Assembly: GCA_937872475.1 (NCBI GenBank)
Contig: CALMSY010000030.1
Location: forward strand, 23,316 to 87,315
DNA length: 64,000 bases
Direction of reading: 5' to 3'
From: 67-14 sp020438345
GTDB lineage: Bacteria; Actinomycetota; Thermoleophilia; Solirubrobacterales; 70-9
The translations under genes were made by a program, and so were the position numbers. Numbering within the stretch: position 1 is the stretch's first letter; every line of letters begins with the position of its first letter. Positions 49,442-57,680 of the stretch are shown here, one piece after another. The notes under the pieces are model-generated. The model did not search any database, was not told the DNA's origin, and was given only the letters and a program-made list of their open reading frames with translations.

Positions 49442-50650
49442 CTACTTGAGTTCGGCCGAGGTCTTGCCGAGGAGTTGACGGGCGACGATCAGGAGCTGTA
49501 TTTGCTGGGTTCCCTCGAAAATGTCAAGGATCTTCGCGTCCCGTGACCATTTCTCCAGCAATTCTGTCTCGCCGAGGCCGGTGGCGCCACAGAGCTCGAC
49601 GCAGCCGAGGGTCACATCGACCCCGACCCGTCCCGCTTTCGCCTTGGCCATTGAGGCTTCAAGCGAATTTGGCTTCTTGTTATCGGCCATCCAGGCGGCC
49701 TGCATGGTCAGCATCAGGGCAGCCTCATAGTCAGCTTCCATCTCGAGATACCTGGCCGCTGCGGCCGGCTGGCTAAGGGCGGGGGAGTCGTAATCAATCT
49801 CCACGCCGGCGGCCTGAAGCTGACGCCTGGTTTCCTCGAGCGCTGCCCGGGTCACACCCAGCGCCATACCGGCGACGAGGGGGCGGGTGTTGTCAAAAGT
49901 CTTCATCACCCCTGCGAAACCCTTTTTCACATCAACATCCGGTGAACCGAGCAGGGCATCCTTCGGCACCCGACAGTCCTGCAGGGTGAAGTTGGCTGTG
50001 TCCGAAGCCCGGATTCCCAGCTTGTGCTCAAGCCGGTCCAGCTTCAGGCCCGGGTTGTCGCGCTCGACGATGAAGGACTTGATCGCCGCCCGGCCGACGG
50101 AACGGTCGAGGCTGGCCCAGACCACGATCAGGTCGGCCCGGTCACCGGAAGTGACGAAGATCTTCTCGCCGTTCAGGACGTACTCATCGCCATCGAGTTC
50201 GGCCGTAGTGCGAATCGCGGCCGAGTCTGAACCGGCTTCGGGCTCGGTTATTGCCATAGCGGCCCACTTCCCGCCATAGAGTTTCATCTGCTCATCGGTC
50301 GCGACCGAAGCAATCGCGGAGTTGCCGAGGCCTTGTCCGGGCATCGAGAGCAGCAGCCCGACGTCACCCCAGCAGAGCTCGATGATGCCGAGAACTGTCG
50401 AGAGGTTGGAGCCATTGCGGTTGCCTTCACCGCCGGCTTCTTCCTCTCCGCTGACGCCGGCCGCTCCGGCACCCATGCCAGAGCCTTCGTTCATGCCGTC
50501 AATCAGGGACGCGAGAACATCAAGCTCCTTCGGGTACTCGTGTTCGGCCTCGTCATACTTGCGTGAGATCGGCCGGAAGATCTCCCGGGCAACGTGGTTG
50601 GCCTGCGTGACAAGCGGCCGGAACTTCTTGGGTGTCTCTAGATAGATCAT
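49442..50650 (-). CDS. Acyl-CoA dehydrogenase
   Basis: Flavoprotein of 402 aa catalysing alpha,beta-desaturation of an acyl-CoA. The middle domain has MAITEPEAGSDSAAIRTTAE and VTSGDRADLIVVWASLD, and the C-terminal domain has WSRDAKILDIFEGTQQIQ with the catalytic Glu. An unusual Gly/Ser/Glu-rich insertion (about 50-82, with GSGMGAGAAGVSGEEEAGGEG) sits in the N-terminal helical domain. It is the last gene of the TetR-led operon, 31 bases after the preceding dehydrogenase gene. Confidence 0.92.
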   Translation of the reverse strand: MIYLETPKKFRPLVTQANHVAREIFRPISRKYDEAEHEYPKELDVLASLIDGMNEGSGMGAGAAGVSGEEEAGGEGNRNGSNLSTVLGIIELCWGDVGLLLSMPGQGLGNSAIASVATDEQMKLYGGKWAAMAITEPEAGSDSAAIRTTAELDGDEYVLNGEKIFVTSGDRADLIVVWASLDRSVGRAAIKSFIVERDNPGLKLDRLEHKLGIRASDTANFTLQDCRVPKDALLGSPDVDVKKGFAGVMKTFDNTRPLVAGMALGVTRAALEETRRQLQAAGVEIDYDSPALSQPAAAARYLEMEADYEAALMLTMQAAWMADNKKPNSLEASMAKAKAGRVGVDVTLGCVELCGATGLGETELLEKWSRDAKILDIFEGTQQIQLLIVARQLLGKTSAELK

Positions 50651-50681
50651 GGATTCCTTTGGTGGTCCTGGGGCAGATCGC

Positions 50682-52025
50682 CTAGGCCAGCAGGGCGCCC
50701 TCCATCACGCCCGCAGCTCGCAGATCCCGATACCAGCGTTCAACCGGGTGTTCCTTGACGTAACCATGGCCACCGAGCAGCTGAACGCCGGCCGAGCCGA
50801 TCTCCATGCCCTTCGTGGCTGCCAGCCGTCGGGCCAGCGCGGCTTCACGGATGAATGTCTCACCTCGGTCGGCTCTGCTTGCCGCCCGGTATGTGAGGAG
50901 GCGGATCCCACCGGTTTCGATTGCAATGTCGGATACCTGGAATGCAACACTCTGTCGGTTTGAAACCGGCTCGCCGAATGCCTGGCGCTCATTCACGTAG
51001 GGGATCACATAGTCGAGGACGGCCTGGGACGTTCCGCTCACGAGAGCAGACCAGGCGACGCGCGAACCTGCAATGCATTCCGCGTAGCTCATCGATCGGC
51101 CGGCTTCATCGCCGAGCACGGCGGCCGCCGGAACCCTGACTTCATCGAGCACCAACTGGCCGGTTGAAGCGGCCCGCAGGCCCATTGCCGGTTCGGGTTC
51201 GAAATCAAGTCCTTCGGTTCCGGCTTCAACTATGAAAAGTGCGGGTCCTTCTTCACCGGTGTCCGCTGCGACCACAAAGAGCTCACACTCGCCCGGGCGG
51301 GCAACCAGCGACTTGCGGCCGTTCAGGACCCAGTCGCCTTCGGCAGAAATCTCCGCGGTTGTCTTGAGTGCAAACGGACTGAAAAGCGCGTCGGGCTCAA
51401 GCACCGCCAGGGCTGCTGCGGGAGGGCTTTCACCGGTGAAGGCCGGCAAGTAGGCAGCTTGCTGGTCGGCGTCGCCCCAACGCCCGATTGTCGTTGCGAC
51501 AGCTCCCGGGGCAAGAGCGGCATATGCGATTCCCGGATCGCCATGGGCGAGCACCTCGGCGATCAGTACCCAGGTAACGGCCGAATTCTCGCCAAGCACA
51601 CCGTCAAACTCTTCGGGGATGCCGAGGGTTCCGACGCCGATTTCATTGGCCTGGGCGAGCAGCCGCGTCGGGGTTTCCTTCTCAGCATCGGCCTTTGCGG
51701 CGGCCGGACGGATATCCGATGCTGCGAAATTCTGACCGGCTTCGACGAACATCTGCTGCTCATCGGTCGGCGTCAGATCAAAGAGCCCGCTCTTGCCGCC
51801 ACTCTTCTGGCGGGCCGGCTTTCCGAGGCTGGAAGCCTTGCTGAAAGTACGACCGGCACTGGTCGCGGCTCTCATCCCGTGCTTCGTGCTCTGGAAGACA
51901 GTCCGTTCGAACTGGCTGCGGATCTTCAACTTGTCGAGAATCGTTGATCCCGCGATCCAGTTCAGCGCTTTCAGGCTGGAGCTCATTGTCTTGTCGGCCA
52001 GTCCCTGACCGTCGCTGCTGCTCAT
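50682..52025 (-). CDS. Acyl-CoA dehydrogenase with extended N-terminus
   Basis: The 447-residue protein has about 75 extra N-terminal residues, basic and Ser-rich, before the dehydrogenase fold starts at FDLTPTDEQQMFVEAGQNFA. The flavin domain is less conserved than in its neighbour (AALAVLEPDALFSPFALKT in place of the TEPxAGSD motif), and the C-terminus ends soon after GGHGYVKEHPVERWYRDLRAAGVMEG. Heterodimeric acyl-CoA dehydrogenases pair one such divergent subunit with a normal one, and the adjacent gene could be the partner. ATG 52025 is used; the frame opens at 52193. Confidence 0.87.
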   Translation of the reverse strand: MSSSDGQGLADKTMSSSLKALNWIAGSTILDKLKIRSQFERTVFQSTKHGMRAATSAGRTFSKASSLGKPARQKSGGKSGLFDLTPTDEQQMFVEAGQNFAASDIRPAAAKADAEKETPTRLLAQANEIGVGTLGIPEEFDGVLGENSAVTWVLIAEVLAHGDPGIAYAALAPGAVATTIGRWGDADQQAAYLPAFTGESPPAAALAVLEPDALFSPFALKTTAEISAEGDWVLNGRKSLVARPGECELFVVAADTGEEGPALFIVEAGTEGLDFEPEPAMGLRAASTGQLVLDEVRVPAAAVLGDEAGRSMSYAECIAGSRVAWSALVSGTSQAVLDYVIPYVNERQAFGEPVSNRQSVAFQVSDIAIETGGIRLLTYRAASRADRGETFIREAALARRLAATKGMEIGSAGVQLLGGHGYVKEHPVERWYRDLRAAGVMEGALLA

Positions 52026-52026
52026 T

Positions 52027-52935
52027 TCAGATTTTCGCTTTCGAGGTAGAGGGGGCCAGAGCGCTAATGCGCCCGTCGAGATGAGGTGTTGCTTTGCGTG
52101 AATCGCGAACATTGAAAAGGAAGCCGTCACCGTCACCGGATGAGGCGAAGTCGACCTTGCCGGGCAAATAGACCGGCTTGCGGAACCTGACATCTGCCCG
52201 AAACGAGTCGGGGATCCTGCTCCCGACCTGGGCGAGGGCGCGGGCCTTGGTCCACATACCGTGGGCGATCGCCGAATTGAATCCGAGCGGCTTCGCAGTC
52301 AGTGCATACATATGGATCGGGTTGCGGTCCCCGGAAACTGCGCCGTAGCGTCGGCCGAGGTCACCGGGCAGCTTCCAGCTGGCGCTGGCCGGGCTTTTCG
52401 GATCGAGTGATGGGACATCCAGAGGACGGCTGGTTTCGCCCTCACCGGTCCTGCCTCGTCGCAACATCGTGCTGGTCTCTGTCCATACTGCGTCGCCGCT
52501 GGTCGAAACCACGGTGAGCAGGGAAAACACGCGACCTTTGGGATGAGGAGCCAGCGGTGTTGTGGTGACTTCGATGTCCAGGGTCTCGCTCGTCCGGATC
52601 GGTCGGATCTGGCTGATCGAGTTTTCGATGTGAACCAGGCCAACGGCGCCGAAAGGAAACGACCCGTCGCTCATGATCTTCATGTGAAGGGGGAAAGCGA
52701 GGACATGGGGGAAGGTCGGGGGCAGGGTATCCCTCAGGTTGAAGCCGCAGACCTTCGAATACTCGGATACCTGGCGGGTGTCCGTTCTGACGCCTCCAAG
52801 CTCGAAGCGAAGCTCCTGCGGGATCCTGTCTCCGCCTCCCGGGACAAAGGGCAGGCTGGATGCGCCCGGGATCAGCGGCAACGCCGATTTGAGGTAGAGG
52901 GGCAGGATCGAGGGCGAGGACCCAAGGGTTTCCAT
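52027..52935 (-). CDS. MaoC-like hydratase/dehydratase
   Basis: Double hot-dog protein of 302 aa that hydrates enoyl-CoA. The hydratase-2 motif is in the C-terminal half: YGAVSGDRNPIHMYALTAKP and LGFNSAIAHGMW, with catalytic Asp and His. The N-terminal half is a degenerate hot dog. It starts 1 base into the end of the reductase gene and ends 1 base before the dehydrogenase start, so it is tightly coupled. This is the second step of beta-oxidation in the operon, in the R-specific form. Confidence 0.9.
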   Translation of the reverse strand: METLGSSPSILPLYLKSALPLIPGASSLPFVPGGGDRIPQELRFELGGVRTDTRQVSEYSKVCGFNLRDTLPPTFPHVLAFPLHMKIMSDGSFPFGAVGLVHIENSISQIRPIRTSETLDIEVTTTPLAPHPKGRVFSLLTVVSTSGDAVWTETSTMLRRGRTGEGETSRPLDVPSLDPKSPASASWKLPGDLGRRYGAVSGDRNPIHMYALTAKPLGFNSAIAHGMWTKARALAQVGSRIPDSFRADVRFRKPVYLPGKVDFASSGDGDGFLFNVRDSRKATPHLDGRISALAPSTSKAKI

Positions 52936-54260
52936 CAGGCTCCCAGCAGGTTCTGGCCACAGACCCGGACCGTGTTGCCGTTTACCCCGCCCGAAGCCGG
53001 ACTCGCGAAGTAGGCAATGGTCTCGGCGACGTCGACTGGCTTCCCGCCCTGGGAGAGACTGCAGAGTCGTCGGCCCACTTCCCGCGGACCGAAGGGCATC
53101 GCTGCGGTCATCTGCGTTTCTATGAAGCCCGGGGCGACCGCGTTGATAGTCGCCTTTCGCTTCGCCAGTTCAGGTGCCATCGCCTCGACCATTCCGATAA
53201 CCCCGGCCTTCGATGCGGCGTAGTTGGTCTGCCCGGAGTTGCCGGCGATTCCCGACATCGAGGAAACGCAGACGATCCGGCCATTCGGCCGCAGAAGTCC
53301 CCTGGCGAGGATCTCGTCATTGATCCTCTCTTCGGAAGAAAGATTGATCTCCATCAAACGGGTCCAGCGTTCCTCTGGCATCTTTGCGATGGTCCGGTCG
53401 AGCGTTACGCCGGCGTTGTGGACAATCACATCGACTCCATCGGCCAGCTCACTGGCGATCGCCTCGGGGGCATCGTCGGCCGTGATATCGAGAGAGATCG
53501 ACCGGCCACCGAGGCGGGAAGTGACCGCCTCCAGATCCTCTGCGGCCGGTGGAATGTCGAGTCCGACCACAGTGGCGCCGTCACGGGCCAGGGTGGAGGC
53601 GATTGATTCACCGATCCCGCGGGAAGCGCCGGTAACCAGTGCGGTCAGTCCCTCGAGCGGCTGGTTCCAATCCAGATCCGGAGTGTCAGCGGCCGGCTTG
53701 CTGATGCGGATCACCTGGCCGGAAACATAGGCCGACCGCGGAGAGAGCAGGAAGCGAAGGGTTGAATCGATGTCGGCCTCGGCTCCCGGGTCCACATAGA
53801 CCAGCTCGGCAGTCGCGCCGCGTCCACCGACTTCCTTGGCGAGTGAACGCACAAAGCCTTCGAGTGCTCGCTGGGCGATATGAGCTCTGACCGTACCGGT
53901 GGCTTCGGGCGGGGTCCCCATCACGATCACCCTGCCGCTCCTCATCAGCCGGGAAACGCCCGGGTAAAAGAAGCGCTGGAGTTCAACCAGTTGCGCGGAG
54001 TCGCTGATTCCGGTCGCGTCGAATATCAGGGCTTTCGCCTTGCCCTCCGCTCCTGCCCGTTCGGCGACGATCGAGTCGAGCACCGCCGAGATTGCCAGGC
54101 GCATCCTTCCATCGGGGGCGGCACCGGTCAGGACCGGACCTTTGATGACGGGCTGCCCGGTCTGGAAACGATCGAGCTCAACCGGGCGCGGCAGGCCCAG
54201 CGATGAGGCAAGTGACGAAACCACCGGTGCGTTGACGATCTGTGTGTATGTGTCGCTCAC
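52935..54260 (-). CDS. High-molecular-weight 3-oxoacyl reductase (FabG4-like)
   Basis: Short-chain dehydrogenase of 441 aa with two parts: an N-terminal flavodoxin-like Rossmann domain without a clear active site (about 1-190) and a C-terminal ketoreductase domain with ALVTGASRGIGESIAST, HNAGVTLDRTIAKM, and the catalytic Ser, Tyr and Lys in SSMSGIAGNSGQTNYAASKAG. This is the layout of mycobacterial FabG4, which reduces or oxidises 3-oxoacyl-CoA. GTG 54260 overlaps the thiolase stop by 4 bases. It pairs with the R-specific MaoC hydratase next to it. Confidence 0.92.
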   Translation of the reverse strand: MSDTYTQIVNAPVVSSLASSLGLPRPVELDRFQTGQPVIKGPVLTGAAPDGRMRLAISAVLDSIVAERAGAEGKAKALIFDATGISDSAQLVELQRFFYPGVSRLMRSGRVIVMGTPPEATGTVRAHIAQRALEGFVRSLAKEVGGRGATAELVYVDPGAEADIDSTLRFLLSPRSAYVSGQVIRISKPAADTPDLDWNQPLEGLTALVTGASRGIGESIASTLARDGATVVGLDIPPAAEDLEAVTSRLGGRSISLDITADDAPEAIASELADGVDVIVHNAGVTLDRTIAKMPEERWTRLMEINLSSEERINDEILARGLLRPNGRIVCVSSMSGIAGNSGQTNYAASKAGVIGMVEAMAPELAKRKATINAVAPGFIETQMTAAMPFGPREVGRRLCSLSQGGKPVDVAETIAYFASPASGGVNGNTVRVCGQNLLGA

Positions 54261-55549
54261 TTCTTGCCTCCTGGTGCTTCGAGAATTGCGACGACACCCT
54301 GGCCGCCGGCGGCGCAAATGCTGATCACGCCACGGCCCTTGCCGTCCTCACTGAGTTGTTTGGCCAGCGAGCCGACGATCCGGCCACCGGTTGCGGCAAA
54401 AGGATGGGCGGCGGCAAGCGAGCCGCCGTTGACGTTCAGCTTCGATCGGTCGATCGGCCCCATCGGCTTCTTGCGGCCGAGTTTTTCCCGACAGAACTCC
54501 TCGTCCTCCCAGGCCTTCATGGTGGCCAGAACCTGGGCGGCGAAGGCCTCATGGATCTCGTAGTAGTCAAAGTCCTGGAGGGTGAGGCCGACTCGACCAA
54601 GCATCTTCGACATCGCGTACGCCGGAGCCATAAGCATCCCCTCGCGCTTGTGAACGTGGTCAACCGCTGCCGTTTGGGCTTCAGTCACGTAGGCGAGGAT
54701 CGGCAGGCCGCGTTCCTTCGCCCAGTCCTCGGAAGCGAGTAGCACGGCCGAGGCTCCGTCGGAGAGCGGCGTGGAATTGGCGGCGGTCATCGTGCCGTCC
54801 GGGCCGCCGAAGACCGGCTTCAGTTTTGCCAGCTTCTCGACCGACGAATCTGCCCGCAGGTTCTGGTCCTCGCGCAGGCCCAGATACGGCGTCATCAGGT
54901 CCTCGAAGAAACCCCGGTCGTAGGCCGCGGCAAGGTTTTTGTGACTGCTTACAGCAAGCTCGTCCTGTTCGGTTCGGCCGATCTTCCAGTCGCTGGCCAT
55001 GATTGCGCAGTGTTCGCCCATCGAGAGACCGGTGCGGGGCTCTTCGTTGCGAGGGGTCGCCGGCACCAGATGACCGGGGCGGACCTGGCTGAGTGCCCTC
55101 AGGCGGCCGAGATTGGTCTTCTGGCGGTTTGCCTCGAGAAGCGTCTCGCGAAGTTGTTCGTTGAGTGCGATCGGCGCGTCGGAGGTGGTGTCGGCGCCGC
55201 AGGCGATGCCGGCGTCGATCTGGCCAAGGGCGATCTTGTTGGCGACCAGGATCGTCGTCTCGAGGCCGGTGCCGCAGGCCTGCTGAACGTCATAGGCGGG
55301 TGTTTCTGCGGCGAGCCTGGTGCCGAGCACGCTTTCACGAGTCAGGTCGCGGTCATGGGAATGCTTGAGCACTGCGCCACCAACGACCTCGCCAAGGGTC
55401 TGGCCTTCAAGCCCGTAACGATCAATCAGGCCGTCGAGGGTGGCGGTCAGCATGTCCTGGTTGGAAGCATGCGAGTAGGCAGCATTGGACCGCGCGAAGG
55501 GAATCCGGTTGCCGCCGACGATGGCGACCCGTCGGGTCTTCTGGTTCAC
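54257..55549 (-). CDS. Acetyl-CoA acetyltransferase (thiolase, FadI-like)
   Basis: Cleaves 3-oxoacyl-CoA to shorten the chain by acetyl-CoA. The 430-residue protein has the acyl-accepting C92 in YDVQQACGTGLET, a His in YYEIHEAFAAQVLA, NGGSLAAAHPFAATGGR and the second Cys in SICAAGGQGVV. It is the last step of the beta-oxidation set in this operon and overlaps TetR by 4 bases upstream and FabG4 by 4 bases downstream. Confidence 0.94.
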   Translation of the reverse strand: MNQKTRRVAIVGGNRIPFARSNAAYSHASNQDMLTATLDGLIDRYGLEGQTLGEVVGGAVLKHSHDRDLTRESVLGTRLAAETPAYDVQQACGTGLETTILVANKIALGQIDAGIACGADTTSDAPIALNEQLRETLLEANRQKTNLGRLRALSQVRPGHLVPATPRNEEPRTGLSMGEHCAIMASDWKIGRTEQDELAVSSHKNLAAAYDRGFFEDLMTPYLGLREDQNLRADSSVEKLAKLKPVFGGPDGTMTAANSTPLSDGASAVLLASEDWAKERGLPILAYVTEAQTAAVDHVHKREGMLMAPAYAMSKMLGRVGLTLQDFDYYEIHEAFAAQVLATMKAWEDEEFCREKLGRKKPMGPIDRSKLNVNGGSLAAAHPFAATGGRIVGSLAKQLSEDGKGRGVISICAAGGQGVVAILEAPGGKK

Positions 55550-56202
55550 GTGAGTTTCTCCTTTGGTGGCGCAGGGGTTGAATTGAGGTCAGGCTGGCGG
55601 CGCAGGCCGGGTTCCATCGTGGAAACAAGGAGGTCAGCGGCTTCAGCTGCGGTCATCTGCCCATTGCTGAGCCACCAACGGGCAACCGCCTCAGACGCTC
55701 CGAGAACTGCGGTTGAAGTGGCTTCGACTTCAATCTGGACTGATTCGCGCATGCGCAGCTTTTCCGGCAGATCGGCCAGAGTTGATTGGGCTGCGAGGTC
55801 TCGCAACTGGCGCCGGTAAACAGACACCCGCTCCATTACTTCGCCGCCGTGGGGGAGCGTTTCGTCAAAGAGCACCGCCCAGGCTGCCCGGTCGGTGTCG
55901 AGGAAATTGAAGAACGCCCGGACTCCGGCGGCAAAAGCACCTGAAGGATCTCCGGCCGCGACTACCGCGTTGGAGATCGACTCAACGAGGGCATCGCCGG
56001 AGCGCTCCATACATTTGATGTAGAGCTGCTCCTTGTTGCCGAAGTAGTTGTAGATCAGCGGCTTGGTGATGCCGGCCGCGGCTGCGATCTCTTCCATCGT
56101 CACCGCGGCATAGCCATGGTCCGCAAAGAGCTGGTGGGCGGTGTCGAGCATCTGCTCCATGCGGTCTTCGCGGGAGAGCCGACTGCGGGGCGGGGAAGCC
56201 AT
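55546..56202 (-). CDS. TetR regulator heading the acyl-CoA degradation operon
   Basis: Repressor of 218 aa: REDRMEQMLDTAHQLFADHGYAAVTMEEIAAAAGIT then KPLIYNYFGNKEQLYIKCME. The C-terminal half (AFFNFLDTDRAAWAVLFDE) is the type seen in fatty-acid-responsive TetR proteins of actinobacteria, so a long-chain acyl-CoA ligand is likely but not proven. It is the first gene of the operon, ATG 56202 lies eight bases after TAACTT, and a 30-base palindrome covers its promoter. Confidence 0.9.
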   Translation of the reverse strand: MASPPRSRLSREDRMEQMLDTAHQLFADHGYAAVTMEEIAAAAGITKPLIYNYFGNKEQLYIKCMERSGDALVESISNAVVAAGDPSGAFAAGVRAFFNFLDTDRAAWAVLFDETLPHGGEVMERVSVYRRQLRDLAAQSTLADLPEKLRMRESVQIEVEATSTAVLGASEAVARWWLSNGQMTAAEAADLLVSTMEPGLRRQPDLNSTPAPPKEKLT

Positions 56203-56210
56203 CGACGACT

Positions 56211-56216
56211 AAGTTA
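56211..56216 (-). promoter_or_regulatory. Leaderless-type -10 of the TetR-led operon
   Basis: TAACTT on the minus strand eight bases before ATG 56202; it overlaps the end of the 30-base palindrome. Confidence 0.45.
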
Positions 56217-56243
56217 CCCGGATATAAATTTATATGCGAGTAA
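56214..56243. promoter_or_regulatory. 30-base near-perfect palindrome: probable TetR operator
   Basis: Half sites TTACCCGGATATAAA and TTTATATGCGAGTAA match at 13 of 15 positions, with a perfect 14-base AT core ATATAAATTTATAT and TTAC/GTAA ends. It overlaps the operon -10 and lies about 50 bases before nhaA on the other strand. Confidence 0.7.
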
Positions 56244-56295
56244 TGTGATGCATCGCACTCCTGACCGGAGTTTACGATTAGTCTGGGATGTTCCG

Positions 56296-57501
56296 ATGAG
56301 ACGCGCCCTCAGATCGAAGGTCATGGACCCCCTCACGGAGTTCGTCGACGAAGAAGTTCTGGGAGGGGTGATCCTGCTCGGGGCAGCGATCCTTGCGCTG
56401 CTCTGGGCCAACTCGCCCTGGAGTGACTCCTATTTCGAGTTCTGGGGCACTTACCTCAATCTCGATCTCCCGGGGATCGAGATCCGCCTGGACTTCCAGC
56501 ACTGGATCAACGACTTCCTCATGGCGGTCTTCTTCTTCGTGGTCGGGGTCGAGATCAAGCGAGAGCTCGTTGCGGGAGAACTGAAGAAGCGAAGCGACGC
56601 CGTGGTTCCGGTGGCGGCGGCTTTGGGCGGGGTCGCACTACCCGCGCTGATATTCACTCTTGTCGCTGGCGGCGGCGAGGCGGCAGATGGCTGGGCAATT
56701 CCCGCAGCGACTGACATCGCCTTTGCGGTGGGCGTGCTCGCCCTCCTCGGAGACCGGGTTTTCAACGGCGTCAGGGTGTTCCTGCTCACCATCGCCATCG
56801 TCGATGACATCGTCGCGATCGTGATCATCGCTGTCTTCTACGGATCAGGGCTTGATCTGGCCTGGCTGGTGGTTGCAGTCGCTGGTCTGGTTGCAGTTCT
56901 CGGCTTCCAGCGCTTGGGTATCTGGCGGGTCTGGCCATATGTCCCGCTCGCGATGATCGTCTGGATCGCGACTTTTGAATCCGGAATCCACGCGACGATC
57001 GCGGGTGTTGCCCTTGGGCTGATGGTGCCGGTCAGACCGTTCAGGGGCCATGAGATCCACCAGACCCTGGAGCACCGGCTGCATCCCGTGAGCGCCTTTC
57101 TGGTCGTACCGCTCTTTGCCTTGGCCAACGCCGGGATCGATCTGCGGGGAGGAGTGCTTGGTGATGCCCTTGGCAGCGAAGTCACCTGGGCCGTCATCGC
57201 CGGGCTGGTCCTTGGCAAGACGCTCGGCATCACTGCTGCGACCTTTCTGGCACTCAGGTTCGGGTCGGGCTCGTTGCCGGCAGGAATGCGTCGCGCGCAG
57301 GTCTGGGGCGTCGCCGCTCTCGGCGGCATTGGCTTCACCGTCTCCCTCTTCATCACCGATCTCGCCTTCGGCAACGAGCTGCTTCAAAGCGAAGCCAAGG
57401 TAGGCATCTTCCTGGGCTCGATCATAGGCGGCCTGACAGGCGCCGCGCTCCTGCTTCGCCGGGGCGGGTCGCGAAACATCCATGATGCAGAGCCGCGATG
57501 A
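56296..57501 (+). CDS. nhaA: Na+/H+ antiporter NhaA
   Basis: Electrogenic sodium/proton exchanger for pH and salt balance, 401 aa, about 12 helices. Hallmarks are the cytoplasmic FFVVGVEIKRELVAGEL, the ion-site ATDIAFAVGVLALLG, and IVDDIVAIVIIAVFY with the paired Asp. VKPF-type LEHRLHPVSAFLVVPLFALANAG and GGIGFTVSLFI are also present. The frame opens at 56116 inside the TetR gene; ATG 56296 is a sensible start, with 56323 as alternative. A three-codon ORF (56288) overlaps this start as ATGA. Its stop overlaps a 60-codon ORF by 4 bases. Confidence 0.92.
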   Translation: MRRALRSKVMDPLTEFVDEEVLGGVILLGAAILALLWANSPWSDSYFEFWGTYLNLDLPGIEIRLDFQHWINDFLMAVFFFVVGVEIKRELVAGELKKRSDAVVPVAAALGGVALPALIFTLVAGGGEAADGWAIPAATDIAFAVGVLALLGDRVFNGVRVFLLTIAIVDDIVAIVIIAVFYGSGLDLAWLVVAVAGLVAVLGFQRLGIWRVWPYVPLAMIVWIATFESGIHATIAGVALGLMVPVRPFRGHEIHQTLEHRLHPVSAFLVVPLFALANAGIDLRGGVLGDALGSEVTWAVIAGLVLGKTLGITAATFLALRFGSGSLPAGMRRAQVWGVAALGGIGFTVSLFITDLAFGNELLQSEAKVGIFLGSIIGGLTGAALLLRRGGSRNIHDAEPR

Positions 57502-57680
57502 TCGAATGCTGTGCCGGCCTGGCGGTGACGCCACCCGAGGACCTCTACGAGGCCCGGGCCAGGAAGCGCGGGATGAAGGACATCAACCGGTGGGGTAGCA
57601 CCCCGCCCCTGAAGTTCCTCCTGACAGGATTCCGCTTGAATCACCGGATGGACGATCTGCCACAAGGAGCGAAGAGATGA
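57498..57680 (+). CDS. 60-codon ORF coupled to nhaA and the FAH gene
   Basis: Small basic protein (MIECCAGLAVTPPEDLYEAR ... MDDLPQGAKR) of unknown family, without a membrane segment. It overlaps nhaA by ATGA at 57498-57501 and the next gene by ATGA at 57677-57680. Codon third positions are mostly G or C through the first 45 codons, like real genes here. The last codons also carry the AAGGAG ribosome site of the next gene. It could still be chance. Confidence 0.45.
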   Translation: MIECCAGLAVTPPEDLYEARARKRGMKDINRWGSTPPLKFLLTGFRLNHRMDDLPQGAKR

